The notes under the pieces are model-generated. The model was given only the letters and a program-made list of their open reading frames with translations. It was not told the origin of the DNA and made no database searches. This document shows, piece by piece, positions 30,648 to 43,460 of a DNA stretch of 64,000 nucleotides. Both the position numbers and the translations under genes were made by a program. Within the stretch, counting starts at the first letter, position 1. The number at the start of each line of letters is the position of its first letter. Source of the DNA: Serpula lacrymans var. lacrymans S7.9 (lineage: Eukaryota > Basidiomycota > Agaricomycetes > Boletales > Serpulaceae); assembly GCF_000218685.1 (NCBI RefSeq), contig NW_006763294.1:912807-976806 (forward strand). The letters are read 5' to 3'.

Positions 30648-33600
30648 TCATAGCTCGACAACAAGAGTCCAGTCGCTCACGACAGTAACAGCTGGATCCT
30701 TGACGACCAACACACCAGCTTGACCCTCCTTTCCACTCGATACGCCAGGGGCATAATCCCAATCAAGTTCCTTACCTCCCTCAACTCTCACGGCCTTCGG
30801 TTGCTTGCCTAGCCCAACGAGCACAATTTTTTCTACTCTTACATGCGCTATCTTCTTTGCGTAGGCATTCGCAGGGTCGAAGTGCGCAAGCGCGTTACCT
30901 TCCACAGCTTCCTGGGGTTTCTCCAAGGCCAAGTCCTTGCTACTAACGCGCAATACTTTGCTTTTCTTTTCTGTTTCAGCGGTGAACTCGCGCCACACGA
31001 TTTCACCATCCTGGTGGGAGTATGTTTCTCCATCATCAAGGTAAAGTTCGCCGCGGGCAGAACCGACTTTGTCAAGAGCGACGCGAAGTGTGAATGGATC
31101 ATACTTCATCAGTGGGGATGAACGTCGGTGCCGTTCCCTTGTGGGAATGATAGACCCGCCACGAACAAGGAGAGGGATCTGGTGCAATGCTGCGGGTACT
31201 GTGACATATTTACCTTTTACCGAGCCTTGGTGAGCATAGTGTGCGAAGTAGTCATAGTAGACCTAGAGTGGTTATTAGTCAAAAAAAATACATGACAGTA
31301 GGATAAACAAACCTGATCTTCAGCCAGGTATATCGATGCTTCAGTGGCCCCCTTTTCAGTAACTGGCTTCACAAGTAAACCAGATGCTCCAACGTAGAAC
31401 TGGTCATCGATGGCGAAGCCGGCTTCATCCTTGGGGAACACGACATACTGAGGTCTGTTTCATCCATTACAATTGAGTCCCATCCACCCAATTCGTTGCG
31501 AACTTAGTACACACCTTAGGATGGGGATACCAGTAACTGTCGCTTCCCTAAACGCTGTATACCACATTGGGAGCATCGCGTACCTAAGACGGATGGTGTC
31601 GCGCAGGATTGATTTGTATGGTTCATCCAAAAGGTAGGGCTCACGACGCTTCGTGTCGATGTGTGCATGCGCCCGGAAGAAGGGCGAAAAGATACCAATA
31701 GCATACCATCGTACGAGCATCTCAGGCTCAGGATTACCGAAGAAGCCTCCAACATCCGCTACGAAAGACTGGCATGAGCAACACGGATACAAAGTGAATC
31801 CATCGCCACAACATAGAAAACTCACAGCCTCCAAAGGTCATACCACCGATACCGTTGGCAAGGGCCATCTTAAGATTAACGGTCATGTGCTCCCATGTCC
31901 CGAGGTTGTCACCCGTCCACATAGCACCAAAGCGCTGAGAACCTGCGTAGAAGGACCGTGTTAAGACAAATGGCCGCTTGGGCGGGTCAGAACGCGCAGC
32001 AACAGCTTGGTATGTCATGTTTGTCTAAGAGGTCACCTTCAATAATGAGAATGCAGTATATGGGTAAATTATTTACGAAGAGCATGCCATTGATGTTGTG
32101 AACATCTCGGTGTTCCCAACCTCCGTAATGTACGTTGTCCTTCGGCATAGTTATTTCTGGACCGTTGAACACAGATGGCTGCGAATGTTATATTTAGTCA
32201 CGTCACAAAGAATATACTGAATTTCATTTACTTCGTTCATGTCATTCCATATATGCACGGCGTCTGTGCTCTCCGTCCAGGACCATTGACCGTCGATAGA
32301 CTTGGTTTTGAAGAGCCCTTTCCAGAATTCCCAGCTAGCGGGGTTGAAACCATCTATCCAAGAAGAGCTTCCACTCCAGCACCAACCTTCATACTCACCC
32401 TCTCCACTCTTAGGTTTGACAAGCACGGCGAGCTCGGATGCTTTCTGATAAACAGGGTACGAAGAGGTACGCTTTAAATGAGGGTCGATGATAACGACCA
32501 TCTAAGTGCGTCACACGTATGCCTGTCAGCTTGTTCGTAACTGCCACACAAGTGTGAAAATTCACCTTTCTTTCTAATGCATCCACGTCATTAGTCATTT
32601 CCACGGGATCCGGGAAAGTTTTCTTATCCCAAATAAAGTACTTATGTTCTTCAGCATATTCGATGTCAAGCCAAAAGACATCCACTGGAATATCTTCTTC
32701 ATCGAACCTTTTCTGTACTCCACGAACATCGTCAGAGCTCACGTAGTTCCATCGGCACTGGTGATAAGCGAGAGACCAATGAGCGGGAAGCGCAGGCGTT
32801 CCAGTTAGTCGCGCGTATTGTGCGAACACTTCTTCAGGAGTAGGACCGGGCAAGATAAACACGTCAAGGATTCCAGACTCTGATACCCAATGTGTCTCTG
32901 TAGAGCGGTCGTTCGAGCGCCCTATGTCAATCCACGTTTCAGATCCGACGGCATTGAAGACAGCAACAGTTGATTCGGCTGAGTGTGCGTGCATAAGAGG
33001 GATGGAACCATAGAGCGACATGGACGAGGATGCGAGGTACTCGAATACATCAGCATTATACAAGCGGTATGGATCAGTGAATGTAGCAGAAGGTCCAGTT
33101 GTGGTGGGCAGAGAAAGGCTGGTCGCATGCTGAGGAATACCATATACGTGACCGTGCCTCGGGAAATTGATGTCAATGGAAAGGGACTCAGGTCCTGGTT
33201 CAAGTCTGAGTCAGGAACATTAACTGTAAAATACATCACGCGTACCCTTGGGCTTAGAGTCGGTCCACGAAGAGAATGTCTCCTCCCACCAGGCGTCTTC
33301 AGTATCGCCTTCAAACCAGGCTGCAGGATTAGTTTGCATGACAGCCTGTGCATCTCCCTCAGATCCTTCTACAGGTTTGTCATCTCCAGAGGCTTTTGTC
33401 CTGAAGTGCTCCATGTGCAGTAAACCACGGCCGTTCAATACAACTTCCTCTTTGCCATTTCGCGACAATGTAACTTTCAGAGGGTTATACTCGACAGTTA
33501 CTTCCACATCCTTCTTCTCGCCGTATTTCGCCTTGATTTCCTGCTTGCCTACTGACCATTGGATTGCTCGACTGATTTCTGGCTCTTGTACAAGCGCCCA

Positions 33601-33951
33601 TGACGCTGCCTCGTCGTACCTTTTTCGCAAACCGCCTACTTCGTCCATTCGCACCCTCACTACCCCGTCCTTGTGCACTCGCACATCCAGCTCAAAGTTT
33701 ATTTCTGGGTAAATCGAAGACTTGACGGCCGCAGTGAAAGACGCCAGATTTGAAGCCACAGCGACGGACGAAGGGATCACAGAATACGGGGACTTCCACA
33801 CGTCTGCTGCATCCTGTGCTCGTGCAGAAAGCGCGCGACCTCGACGACAAAATCCTGACTGGGAGCATGTTTTCCAGTCGCCCGTTTTAAGAGTGTGTGC
33901 TGCAGGCGTCAGTAGCAGTAGAAGAGCTGCAACAAATGATGGAGACCACAT
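30648..33951 (-). CDS. ROT2: ER glucosidase II alpha subunit (GH31)
   Basis: Removes the two inner glucoses from N-glycans on new glycoproteins in the endoplasmic reticulum, controlling calnexin-cycle folding. A signal peptide ([20 protein letters not shown]) precedes the typical GCS2-alpha start [15 protein letters not shown]. The GH31 core has [47 protein letters not shown], the nucleophile Asp in WNDMNE (near 32225, spliced to PSVFNGPE), and the acid/base region [28 protein letters not shown] and [16 protein letters not shown] are also present. The C terminus (TLVVEL) lacks an HDEL-type signal, as expected for a subunit retained by its beta partner. About seven short introns interrupt the gene. 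All landmarks are intact. Confidence 0.95.
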
Positions 33952-34339
33952 CGCAATGGCCTACAAACGCGCGTTGCTCTTGTGACTTTGGCGTTTGTTC
34001 TCTACCTGTTCTATCCAAAAAATAGAACTATATAGAAAATGAAGTTATGGTGAGGTGTTAGAAAGAAAGTGCGAAGTCAACGCAGAGCTGCTTGAAGTAC
34101 CCACAGTGCAGCGTTCCACGTATAAGCTTGTACTGGCCATGGACCAGAACCATGGACCTCAAAGACCCCCGCCACCCCTAAGTAAACAGTAGACTGTAGA
34201 TATGATTGCAGACATGATTATATCAACTAGAACTGCATATCTCCAACCTTCGACATAAGATATAGTATGTCTGTCTATCTCATACTATCACTCTATAGCT
34301 GTAGTATATAGGAAAGTACAACAGAGGAAACAAATGTTA
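33952..34339. other. Upstream region of the glucosidase gene
   Basis: No gene. It holds the glucosidase promoter (minus strand) and the 3' end of the RPC37 gene. AT-rich, with GTATAT-containing stretches near 34220-34310. Confidence 0.5.
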
Positions 34340-35315
34340 TCATGATACAAGTCCTTTAATTTCTTTAATAAAAGCCGAGATATCAGTCTTACACTCTAAC
34401 CGATCCTCGTTTTGTGAGAACAGTGTCTCAAAAGCAGTATTCGACTCGGCAGTCTATCAAAACAAAAAAATTCGTTAGATGACCTGGGCAGGAACAGAAG
34501 GAAAACCTACATCTCCATCACAAAACTCTAAATCCTGCCAGGTCTCGTCTTCTTCAGCACGTATTGCTAGCAGCATGTCTCTTCGTACAGCAGATAAACC
34601 GCCTTGAAGATTACCAGCCTTGTCGTCCGCAGCCTTTCGTGCTGAAACCTGGACCTCCCTCACGTCTGCGACCTTTTTCTCCTTCTTAGGTGCAGGAGCG
34701 GGAGCCGGTTCGTCTGGATCGGGTGGAGGTCCATCATCAGAGTCAGAGTCCGATCCACCCCCTCCTCGAGAACGTTTGTTTCTGCGTGACAGTATATCCA
34801 GGTATGTCAGCGTAGGACGAAATTGGTGTGCCTCTGTTATTGGGTGCAGATGCATATGACCTGAAAACAAAATGAAAGGTATGAGATATCAAACAAAATA
34901 ACTCGAGCCTAGACATGATCGCACCATCTCGGACAATACCTAGCATATATGCACCCTGTTTTGGGATTTCTTCACTTCGCAGACGGACTTCACCGAGCCT
35001 GAGCTCCTCGCCCTCCTGTTTACCCTTGACAATATCTTGGTTTTTCTCGCGATCATCATCTGCCCGTGCACCGCCCAGTTCTTTGCTGCGCTCGCCATTC
35101 CACACCTCCGGCCGAGTATCTACTGGTACATGGAGTTCCAGCCTATGACTGTTGGGCTTCACGCGTGCACGGATGCGTTTACCGGTTAGTGCAGCTGAAG
35201 GCGGGGTCTGGAGTGGTCGGGTGAGGAGAGGATATTGGTGAATGTGGATGTTAGGATGTAAGGCCGCAGAATAGTGGATAGGCAGAACGTTGATAACTTC
35301 GTCCTCTTCGTTCAT
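34340..35315 (-). CDS. RPC37: RNA polymerase III subunit RPC37/RPC5-like
   Basis: Subunit of the TFIIF-like RPC37-RPC53 subcomplex of RNA polymerase III, acting in initiation, termination and reinitiation. Three exons (35315-34925, 34860-34511, 34453-34340) total 855 nt, 284 residues. Family blocks are LPIHYSAALHPNIHIHQYPL, LTRPLQTPPSA, GKRIRARVKPNSHRLELHVP, DTRPEVWNGERSKELG, RSEEIPKQGAYMLGIVRDG, and HMHLHPITEAHQFRPTLTYL with D and L following. The last exon (ETLFSQNEDRL, then IKEIKGLVS) is needed for the usual C terminus; ignoring its intron would end the protein early at 34475. An acidic-proline linker (SDSDSDDGPPPDPDEPAPAP) separates the parts. Start codon 35315 precedes the conserved N terminus directly. 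Confidence 0.9.
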
Positions 35316-35608
35316 TGCAGAAATTCTGTCGAATCATATCGATTCCGCAACAAGGCCCCGAGCGCTCGATGTCCCGGGAAATAAAATAAATAGTATATTC
35401 AGACCCCGCAAAGTAGGGGTTAAAATATGATTATGTAACGAGGGGTCGCTAGGGGTCTGAAGTCATACCGATGGGCAACTCAGTTCACTCCATATTATGC
35501 TGCAGTGTGTGAGATCACCCCACGGTATTGGAGCATTGGATCTCTTATGATGCTACAGTAAGGATACCAGCCCTTGCAGCTAATCCACCTTATTATCTTT
35601 AGGACAGC

Positions 35609-36910
35609 ATGGTTCACGAACTACAACACCAGCCCGCTCGCGGCTTGTATCTAGCATACCAAATCATATCCACCCTTTTCTTTCGCCTACCATTCTGGAT
35701 TCTCGTATCTATTCCTAGACCTTGGCGTCCAAGGCCATCGTGGTCGCTAAAGCGTTGTCTTTGGGTCAATCTTATACGCCATGTCAGCCAGATTTTCTAC
35801 AAGTGAGTTCGCTCGTCTAACCTCGAAGTATTTCTTAACGAGTTCTTGCATAGAACAGGGCCCATCTTCATATCTCCTTCTCATCTCGAGATCCAAACAG
35901 GTCCAGGGATCAGAGGTGTCTGGGTTGAGGTAGCTACCGCGAGCAGACTTATTACTGGAGACCTCGCAACATGGGCGTCCATGGCAAACGTCAAGTCTGT
36001 CAGAATCCCTGGCTATTGGCTAGATCGAGAAGGGTCAGAAGTCAAGGTCGGGGAGCGTCTCCAATTGAACCCCGGAGAAAAGGTTTTGTATCGCCTCCAC
36101 GGCGGAAGCTACATACAATTATCTGCGCACTCGGACGATCCTACTGCCGCTATTGCGCGTGATCTGCTCAAACAGTGTTGTTCCCTCGCATGCGCATTCT
36201 CTATTGAATACCGCCTTTCAGCATCAGATCCTCACCCTGCGCGCAATCCATTCCCCGCAGCGCTTATTGACGCGCTGGCTGGGTATAGCTATCTAGTCAA
36301 TTCCATAGGTATACCGGCTTCTGCTATTATTATCGAGGGGGATTCATCTGGTGGGAACTTGGCGCTGGCGTTAGCCCGCTACCTTGTCGAGTACCATGAC
36401 AGTCCTGATGTTGATCTCCCCCCACCACCCGGGGGCCTTATTCTATTCTCACCACGGACCGACATGAGTTGCTCGCATGAAACCCCCGACTCTTCCGCGC
36501 TCAACTTCTTTAAATCGGATATCTTGGGACCCGAAATCATTGGGCGATCAACCTACCCCAAAAACTCCTATCTCGGACCCCATGGATTTGATGCAGCCAT
36601 GTACAATCCATACATATCTCCTGCATCGCGTTACATCAAGGAAATTAGTTTCAAGGGGTTCCCAAGGACTTTCCTTGTCGCGGGAGGCGCAGAGTTATTC
36701 AGAGACCAGCTGCGTACACTGAGGAATGACATGGCGCGTGATATGGGTGAAGGCGATGATACTGGACAGATCAGTTATTATGAGGCGCCAGATGGGATAC
36801 ATGTATACGCCATGTTTGCCTGGCATGAACCGGAGAGGAGTGATACCTTGAGCGCAATCGCACAGTGGATCGATTGGGAGAAGGACAATCTGAACGCTCA
36901 AATAGTATAG
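35609..36910 (+). CDS. Alpha/beta hydrolase, HSL-like (alpha/beta hydrolase fold-3)
   Basis: Two exons (35609-35802 and 35854-36910) make 1,251 nt, 416 residues. An N-terminal hydrophobic segment (IISTLFFRLPFWILVSIP) suggests a membrane anchor or signal-anchor. The fold-3 hydrolase motifs follow: oxyanion HGGSYIQLSAH, nucleophile elbow GDSSGGNLALALARYL with the catalytic Ser, and a C-terminal DGIHVYAMFAWHEPER with the likely catalytic His. The middle has FSIEYRLSASDPHPARNPFPAA, typical of esterase/lipase family members near the cap. Predicted to hydrolyse an ester or related acyl substrate, which is unknown. The gene is divergent from RPC37, with 293 bp between the two starts. Confidence 0.9.
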
Positions 36911-37098
36911 TCGCAATGGAATATTTTAGGACTGACAGACATGTAATGTTAGCTTGAGCTCGTTATGAATGCATGATATATCACGATTTGAAATTGTTGT
37001 CATTGAAAATACAGTGCTTCACTTGCAGTTTAACTAGAATACACATGACGATATGCAATATTAATAAGTGAAAGTAAATGTGCGTGAAAGCAGATTCG

Positions 37099-37816
37099 TT
37101 AATTGTCATCCCATTTGGGAATGGGTGGCCGAACGGGGAGTTTTCTCATCCCCTTCGACCGGATATTTTGATCTCCTGCTTGCGACTCGTTTGACTCCAG
37201 TGGTTTGGAACCTCCATTGGAACGATTCAGTGGGTTGCTAAATTTTTTGTTTGATATCCCCTCCGTGAAGGATGGTTTCGATGGGCTCAGTTTGTCCAAG
37301 AGCAATGAAAACTGCCCTTTGCTAGAAGGGGTCGGAGGTGATATGGACCACGACTCGTCATAGACGCTCTTAGAATACTGTAATACACAGATATTCAGAA
37401 AAATTATTAATCAACCAAGCATATCAACAAAGACCTACGTTGTCACTCCACTTCTTCTTCGGCATAGGGGGACGTCTTACCCTCAATTTGAGAGTTGGCT
37501 TGTATGAGGATGGGTGGATGGGTGGGGTGCTAGAGATATAACAGCTTTCGGAAAGGGATATATCGCCGAAAGCGGTGAGTGTGTGCTCGTCGTCGGAGTC
37601 GGCATCACTGCTCTGAGTGTCAGAAGAGTCGGAGCTCTTAGATTCCAGATCATGAGCGTCTTTAGCAAGGATTCGAAGCCTGGGAGGGCTATCTTGACCG
37701 GCAGATTTGGAATTGGGCGATCGTTTGCTAAAGGTTGAACGCCACTACTATATGTTCAGCAGGAGAATATAGCAAAATTCATGGAGTTAGCTTACCGTAG
37801 TCTTAGAATTGGACAT
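37099..37816 (-). CDS. Small serine-rich protein of unknown function
   Basis: Three minus-strand exons (37816-37796, 37744-37439, 37377-37099) sum to 606 nt, 201 residues. The first exon codes just MSNSKTT. The acceptor at TAGTAG must use the second TAG, or an in-frame stop results. The protein is hydrophilic, with an acidic-serine run (ESKSSDSSDTQSSDADSDDE), two similar basic-proline endings (VRRPPMPKKKWSDN and VRPPIPKWDDN), and LLLDKLSPSKPSF. The repeated P-P-x-P-K-x-W-x-D-N motif at exon ends may be a short binding motif or internal duplication. I do not recognise the family. Gene model support comes from frame closure and splice grammar only. Confidence 0.65.
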
Positions 37817-38377
37817 GTTGACACGACTAGTCGAGTAAAGATGATGGCGCAGAAGGTGAAGTGAGGAATGGATACAGCATACCATTTATACCAATCATGA
37901 AGGTCCAAGCACAAAGGATGGTTCTATTGTGATCTTCATGGCGACCAGTTGTCCACAACCACAATTTCACCAAAGGCAGTATTATGGCCACCTTCCTGAG
38001 TATTATTGTTCACGAAGAGGCGCCAATGAGCATTCGAGACACGAATAGGCGCGAGAAATGGCCACTGGCAGTGTGGCCATAGTCACGGTCTGAAATGAAC
38101 ATGAGTGACGACTCAAAGAGAGGCATAGCCACAAAATAAATACGCAACCATAACGCGTCCGTTCACGTGACCTGAGTTTCCTGTTTACACGACACGAGAC
38201 TCGTTCTGGCACGACGCAGGCCAAAGCTGCAAATCTCAGCTGTACCGGACTCTTGCAATTTTATGCTAGCTGGTATTTATTAGCTGAAGACTACGTGACC
38301 TTTACCAAGATATTCTCAGCAGCTCTCGACTTTTCTCCAACCCTAGTCAAAGCAACGGTGGTGCTGACCATCTTGCC
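37817..38377. other. Divergent promoter region
   Basis: 560 bp between two divergent starts, no gene seen. Contains TTCACGTGACC near 38164 and CTACGTGACC near 38291 as possible bHLH-type sites. Confidence 0.45.
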
Positions 38378-39897
38378 ATGTTCCAAAGCGCATGTGTAAC
38401 AGCTCCAGATATCACGATCACGCAGGCGACACCGACGAAGGATCCAAGCGTAACTAAGGTATCTACCACTCCACAAGGGAGCAAGAGTTCACCCCACCGT
38501 CTGTTATATCGCGGGGCTCTGTCTCTTCCAGACTCTCATCTTCTTCTCGACGGATTGACGTTCTTCGCGCGTCTTGGTGACAATGCTACGAATCCCAATG
38601 GTATCAGCACAATGGAGCTCTTGGATAACCCCTTGGCACTCGCCTTGGAGAGTATGCGTGGAAGGCCCACCTTGCGATTCAAAGGGACCACGAAACTAAA
38701 GGACTTTTGGTTGGACACTTCTGGTGATGTTTGTATGTGAGCAAATTATGGCTTATCACTTGCATCAAACGTGTGATAATTGCTGTCGGCGACCTCGTTT
38801 GTTTATTCAGGGACATTCACCCTTACGCTACTCTCACTCGTGTATACTTTGAGAACATACTCTGCCTAACTCCTATCTCATCTCTTGATGGAAGGAGCGA
38901 TTCAGGTATCCGCGTTTCTCTTGGAGACAGTGGTACGCATATAGTTATTCCCACTGTCAGCATAATATCTATAATTCCATGTAGACGGCCCAGACACGAC
39001 CGAGATCATCATCTACGGCAAACTTTCTCATGAATGTCTTCCATCCACCTCAGCCTCTCCTCCCGTGCAGATCCACGTCGCACGAATAACGACCGCACCC
39101 CGTTCTGTTCCACGCCGTCCCCGGCCTGACGATCCTACACCTCGCAAACCTCCATCTATACTCAGTGCTAAGCGTTCACTTGATTCATATGACATGGTCA
39201 ATAATAGTAAACGAATCAAGTCCAGTTTGGGCACAGGGAAAGGGAAGGGAAAGGCCGTAGATGAAGACGAAACTCTTAAGAGAGCGAGAGAAGTGATGTT
39301 GCACTTGCCCAGACAAGGTTCAGGGACGATATCACAGAAGGGCGAACCAGTGTTCAAAGTTCCTTTACTCCCTTCAAGAGCTGTATTGAAGCCAAAAGGC
39401 GGCGGTAAAGGGAAAGTTAATCCCAATGTAGAGATAGACGTTTTCGGTGCAGTTGGTCATCTGGATAGCAAGGACAAGAATAAGAGGAAAGCAGAAGAGA
39501 ATGATGCTCTTGTGGAAACCGAGGAAAGTGCATGCGATTTTGAGCAAGCCAACAAAGTGGTACGCGTACCCTTTCGAGTTGCTCGTATTCATGCATTTAT
39601 TGATGCTCACGTCAATCAGGTGATCAAAAAGACAGCGGTGAAGTACCTTGGTGCTGCAGGTATCGGAAAAAACCACCCCGAGTTCAAGGAACTATTTGGT
39701 TTCGTTTACAGAGGGACATCATTTGCTCTAGTAGGTCTGCGATCATAGTGTAACTGAGGATAAAGTTGACGATCCTACCTTTCAATTTCCAGCGGACGAA
39801 GATCAAAGTGTTGCATATGAGCGGTAAAATGGTGAATGATTTAGTTGATGCACATGTCAAGTTGTATATTCCCCCATCGGAAGGTGGCTCCAGTTAA
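38378..39897 (+). CDS. Sld7-like protein (replication initiation factor candidate)
   Basis: Four exons (38378-38736, 38811-38932, 38985-39730, 39793-39897) total 1,332 nt, 443 residues. The N-terminal part contains HRLLYRGALSLPDSHLLLDG, LALALESMRGRPTLRFKGT and, across a splice, GDVCMDIHPYATLTRVYFEN. After a basic, disordered linker (GTGKGKGKAV) comes NQVIKKTAVKYLGAAGIGKN, then HPEFKELFGFVYRGTSFALR, completed by the last exon. I associate this C-terminal block with the Sld7 C-terminal domain. In yeast, Sld7 binds Sld3 to start DNA replication; the assignment is by recall and could be wrong. The start is the first ATG of the open frame. Confidence 0.6.
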
Positions 39898-41240
39898 ATT
39901 TCATGATATAGTGCGAGTGGGTATCTTCCCTTTCAATTACCTGTTCTTGCGGTATACTGAAACTTGCAAGGTTTTATATTATTTTTGATTGTAGAATGGC
40001 AGTAATTCATCATGTCATTCCCATTCTTTCCCTGGTATATGCAGCAGGGAAGACACATAACGGTTCATGGACTCACAATGACGCCATTTTCGTCGTTCCA
40101 CCGGCCTCTCTGCGGTATGCAATGTAGGAATTCTCAAGATGCAATGCAATATCTGTCGAGTCAACACCGTCAGAATGTCAACAATGGGCCACTTCCCTTT
40201 CCTTGCAATCGCCATCCATTTAACTCAGTGTCTTCCACGTTGAGCCACTCTAAATGAAGCAAATGGATTTCTAAAATACTATGTCTGACAATTCGCGATA
40301 AAAAAAAGTCTGATGCCAACTAGGACAACAGAAATGATACGTCTCGCCGCGAGAGTATTAACGCAGAGTGTCAATACTTTTGATGCTGACTTAGGGCCAA
40401 GGAGTCGCATATTTCCGCAAAAAAGGGCTCATCTTGTGCATGTCTTTCCAATTTAACATATAGCCGAGACTCCGACACTGCCCTTCGTGAGTTTGTAACT
40501 GATATCATAGTCCATGTAAATACACTAATTCTAAATTTTGCAAGTAGATTGTATTTTGGGTAGGCTATTTTCACGAGGCATCGGCTTTTATCGCGAAGTC
40601 TTTCCATATCGTACCAGATGCACACCAAGTTTCATACTCTTCGTTTGACCTGTGAGTTGTTCAAAATCCGGTTGCTTCTGCTAACCTCTTGGCAGTCATC
40701 TTTAATACTATGCTCATGGCAACCGATCCGAGGCGGCCGATATCATTCATCGAACAACGTACAAAATAAACATAGGCCGGTATATGTATATTGAGCAAAC
40801 GGTTATGAACGACCTCTACCTTAGGTCCTTACCCGATATGGAAACTCGCCAGGCAAAGATAGGGGCCTCAATCCGTTCAAACTCACTGTCCTTCTCGCTC
40901 TGCTTCTACATTTAGCAAAAGTATTCAATGTTTCGACACATTACGATTTCCAAGATTGAACGTACCATCTTGCAACTGTGATCTTGTAAAATATGCTTCC
41001 AATATTTTTATAGCTGGAGATCAGAAGTGATGTCTGGAGGCGTACAAACAAGTACAACCCGGAGTCAGTGTAACTCGGAGTGACACTGATTCCCCGTGTT
41101 GACTCGCTACTCGCTTTGCTTCTGGTTGCCGTAGGTGCCACGATTAGCCCATGGACTTGACTCGGACTTGTCGATCAAATGGGGCCACGACTGTGGTGTG
41201 AGGTCGTTCATGCAAGAAATGAACGCACACATATTTCCAA
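39898..41240. other. Intergenic stretch without a recognised gene
   Basis: About 1.3 kb with short frames on both strands. I see no domain, RNA gene or repeat. Confidence 0.5.
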
Positions 41241-41247
41241 TATAAAA
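41241..41247 (+). promoter_or_regulatory. TATA box upstream of the DUF6534 gene
   Basis: TATAAAA lies about 95 nt before the candidate ATG at 41342 and is followed by a pyrimidine-rich leader (TTTACCTCACACCTTCCCTCC). Confidence 0.5.
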
Positions 41248-41341
41248 GTCCACTACTAGTGAGCCACCGTAGTAACCGCATTTACCTCACACCTTCCCTC
41301 CTTTCGATTAAACCTTTTCTTAACGTTGCGCTTCCCGGAGA

Positions 41342-42865
41342 ATGAGCTCAGTTACTCGGTGTGTCCTTTGAAAACATATACATTATCATGCTAATGCTGC
41401 CTATAGTCGACATATCAAACGTCACGGACAAACTGAGCCACAGGCCTCGTGAGCATCCCTTATTGCCATATTCTATACTACAACTGATCAATTTTGCAGG
41501 GCTATATTTCTGGTAGGTTACCTTCACAAAGTAGCGACTTGGATAGTAAATAGTTTGAGATTACTCAGTTCGCCGCCTACACATTAGATTTCATGTTTTT
41601 CGGGATTTTGATCTTGCAATGCTGTAAGCATTAATCAGAATATTCACCACCTTTACTTCTATTCCCCTAGACAGTCATCTACCACACCAGGTTCAGGGCG
41701 AGCGATTCGAAGTGGCTGAGATTATTCGGTGAGCCAATTGCCCAAAATAGTGGTGTGGTCCTTCACGAGCACTGAACAACACCCACTATCCTCGAAGTTT
41801 GTTCTGTCGTCGTTTTGGAGTATTCGAGTTGCGCCTTCAAAATATATGAATTCCTAGCGAAGGTTATATACGCCGGGAGCAAAATTCACCATGTGGATGG
41901 TATCACAATCATTTTCATACTAACAGGATTAAGTACGCCTTTCAGTTCTGTTTCTATAATTCCCTTCCATAATATACGTAGTATCCTCCATGGTACACGC
42001 GTTTTATTGTTGGAGAATATGGATCATTGGACGATCTCTTGCGATACCGAGTATGATAATGGTAGTAAGCAACTCACCTATGTGTTGAGTTCTATGTTTT
42101 TCGTCAATTGATCTTTGCCTACTGTATTGCAGGTGTCAGTGGTTCAATGCGCAGCTGCCATTGCCACAGGACTTTCGGCCAATGAAGTAAGTCCATTCAT
42201 ATTTCGCTCGCTGACGCTAGCTGATAAAAATACCCTTTTAAGTATATTACCATCGTGCCTTCTGCTGTACGCAAACTCTGTAATGTGTAAACGAATCAGT
42301 GTTCAACATGGTATGTCTCAAATCTAGGTCTGGGCCGCAGGGAGTTGCCTCTGTGACATCCTGATTACTGTTCACACTACACGTCTGGTCAGGATGATAT
42401 TTAGTATCACATCATTTCTGTCGTCTCACAAGGAAGTCATAGCTCCTCCGGGAAAACTCGATAACAGGATTTAGGAACACCAAATCAATCATCGTGAAGC
42501 TCGTGAAATTGACCATCGAAACAGGGATGGTCACTGTCATTCCTACCTTCTCACTAGCGGTATTGTTATCTGCGGGTATCTTGTGGGAATACTCAATGTA
42601 TGGTTCTATCGAAACTCTGGAGGTCTTTATTCCTGACCTTCGGTCACCAGGCTATATTTACTGTCAACGCTGTATATTCCTAGTCCTCTACAAATTCTCA
42701 CATCCATTAATTACTTTTATCAGCTACGCCAACTGCTTGCTTGCTACTTTAAATGCTCGTATCCTGATATCGGACTCTCCGGAACAATATCAAGTCTCCA
42801 CAGCACTTTTCAACGGTAGTGAAGACAACAGTGACCAAGGTATGGAGCTTATGCAACACTCATAA
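41342..42865 (+). CDS. DUF6534-type integral membrane protein, gene model incomplete
   Basis: The C-terminal half is recognisable: VWAAGSCLCDILITVHTTRL near 42330, then after an intron FRNTKSIIVKLVKLTIETG near 42471. A hydrophobic span (FSLAVLLSAGILW) and a final LLATLNARILI near 42740 follow. This matches the DUF6534 C-terminal domain of basidiomycete multi-pass membrane proteins, where a loop is followed by the L-T-I-E-T-G helix. Upstream, short hydrophobic exons such as AAYTLDFMFFGILILQC near 41572 and FVLSSFWS near 41805 probably give the earlier membrane spans. Not every junction could be closed, and a stop appears in one candidate exon near 42280. Either the gene is decayed or my exon choice is wrong. 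Function unknown. Confidence 0.55.
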
Positions 42866-43460
42866 ATCTAGCACTTTGGGCGAGCTTCATCGCCAGACGC
42901 TCATACTAGTATTACGAGTTTGAGGCGGGAGAACACCCGTGTTTCTGGTCTAGGATTCCTCCAACTCGTCTCGTTCACGACGACAGCTATATATTGGATA
43001 GTCCCGTTCGTTCGTTATGGCGATACATAAGCTATATCAAGAAGAAGGACGTGACAGCGTTACTAATGGTTGAGAGTTCTATTGCTTATCTCATGTCCGA
43101 GCCTGATTTTATTTATGTTTTTTATCTGGTATTTCATTTGCTTCAAAAATCATACGCTATGTATTGAGTAGAAAACGTATGCGCGCGCCGCGCACATGAG
43201 TGGAGGAGAACGGCGTATCATGCAAGTTTCTAGAAAGCTGGGGTACTAATTTCAGGCTCAGCGGCAGAAGCAACGGCAACATCCAAGGCCCAACAAGATA
43301 CACGGAATACAAAAACTTTTGTTTCAAGTTAAACTGATGTAGTAAGGATACAGGTGCAATGTATCAGAAGGGCGTGATGCGTACGAGACAATACAAGTAA
43401 AATGAAGCGTATCCATGTAATATATCAAGAATACAATATAAGCTTCTATGGGCAGTCTGT
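42866..43460. other. Spacer without a recognised gene
   Basis: No gene seen. Contains a short GC-alternating patch (GCGCGCGCCGCGC near 43182). Confidence 0.5.

Noticed and set aside
34475..34512. Stop of RPC37 at 34475
   Set aside because: Reading through the GTAGGT donor at 34510 gives a non-conserved tail. Splicing to 34453 restores the normal C terminus and a frame that sums to 855 nt.
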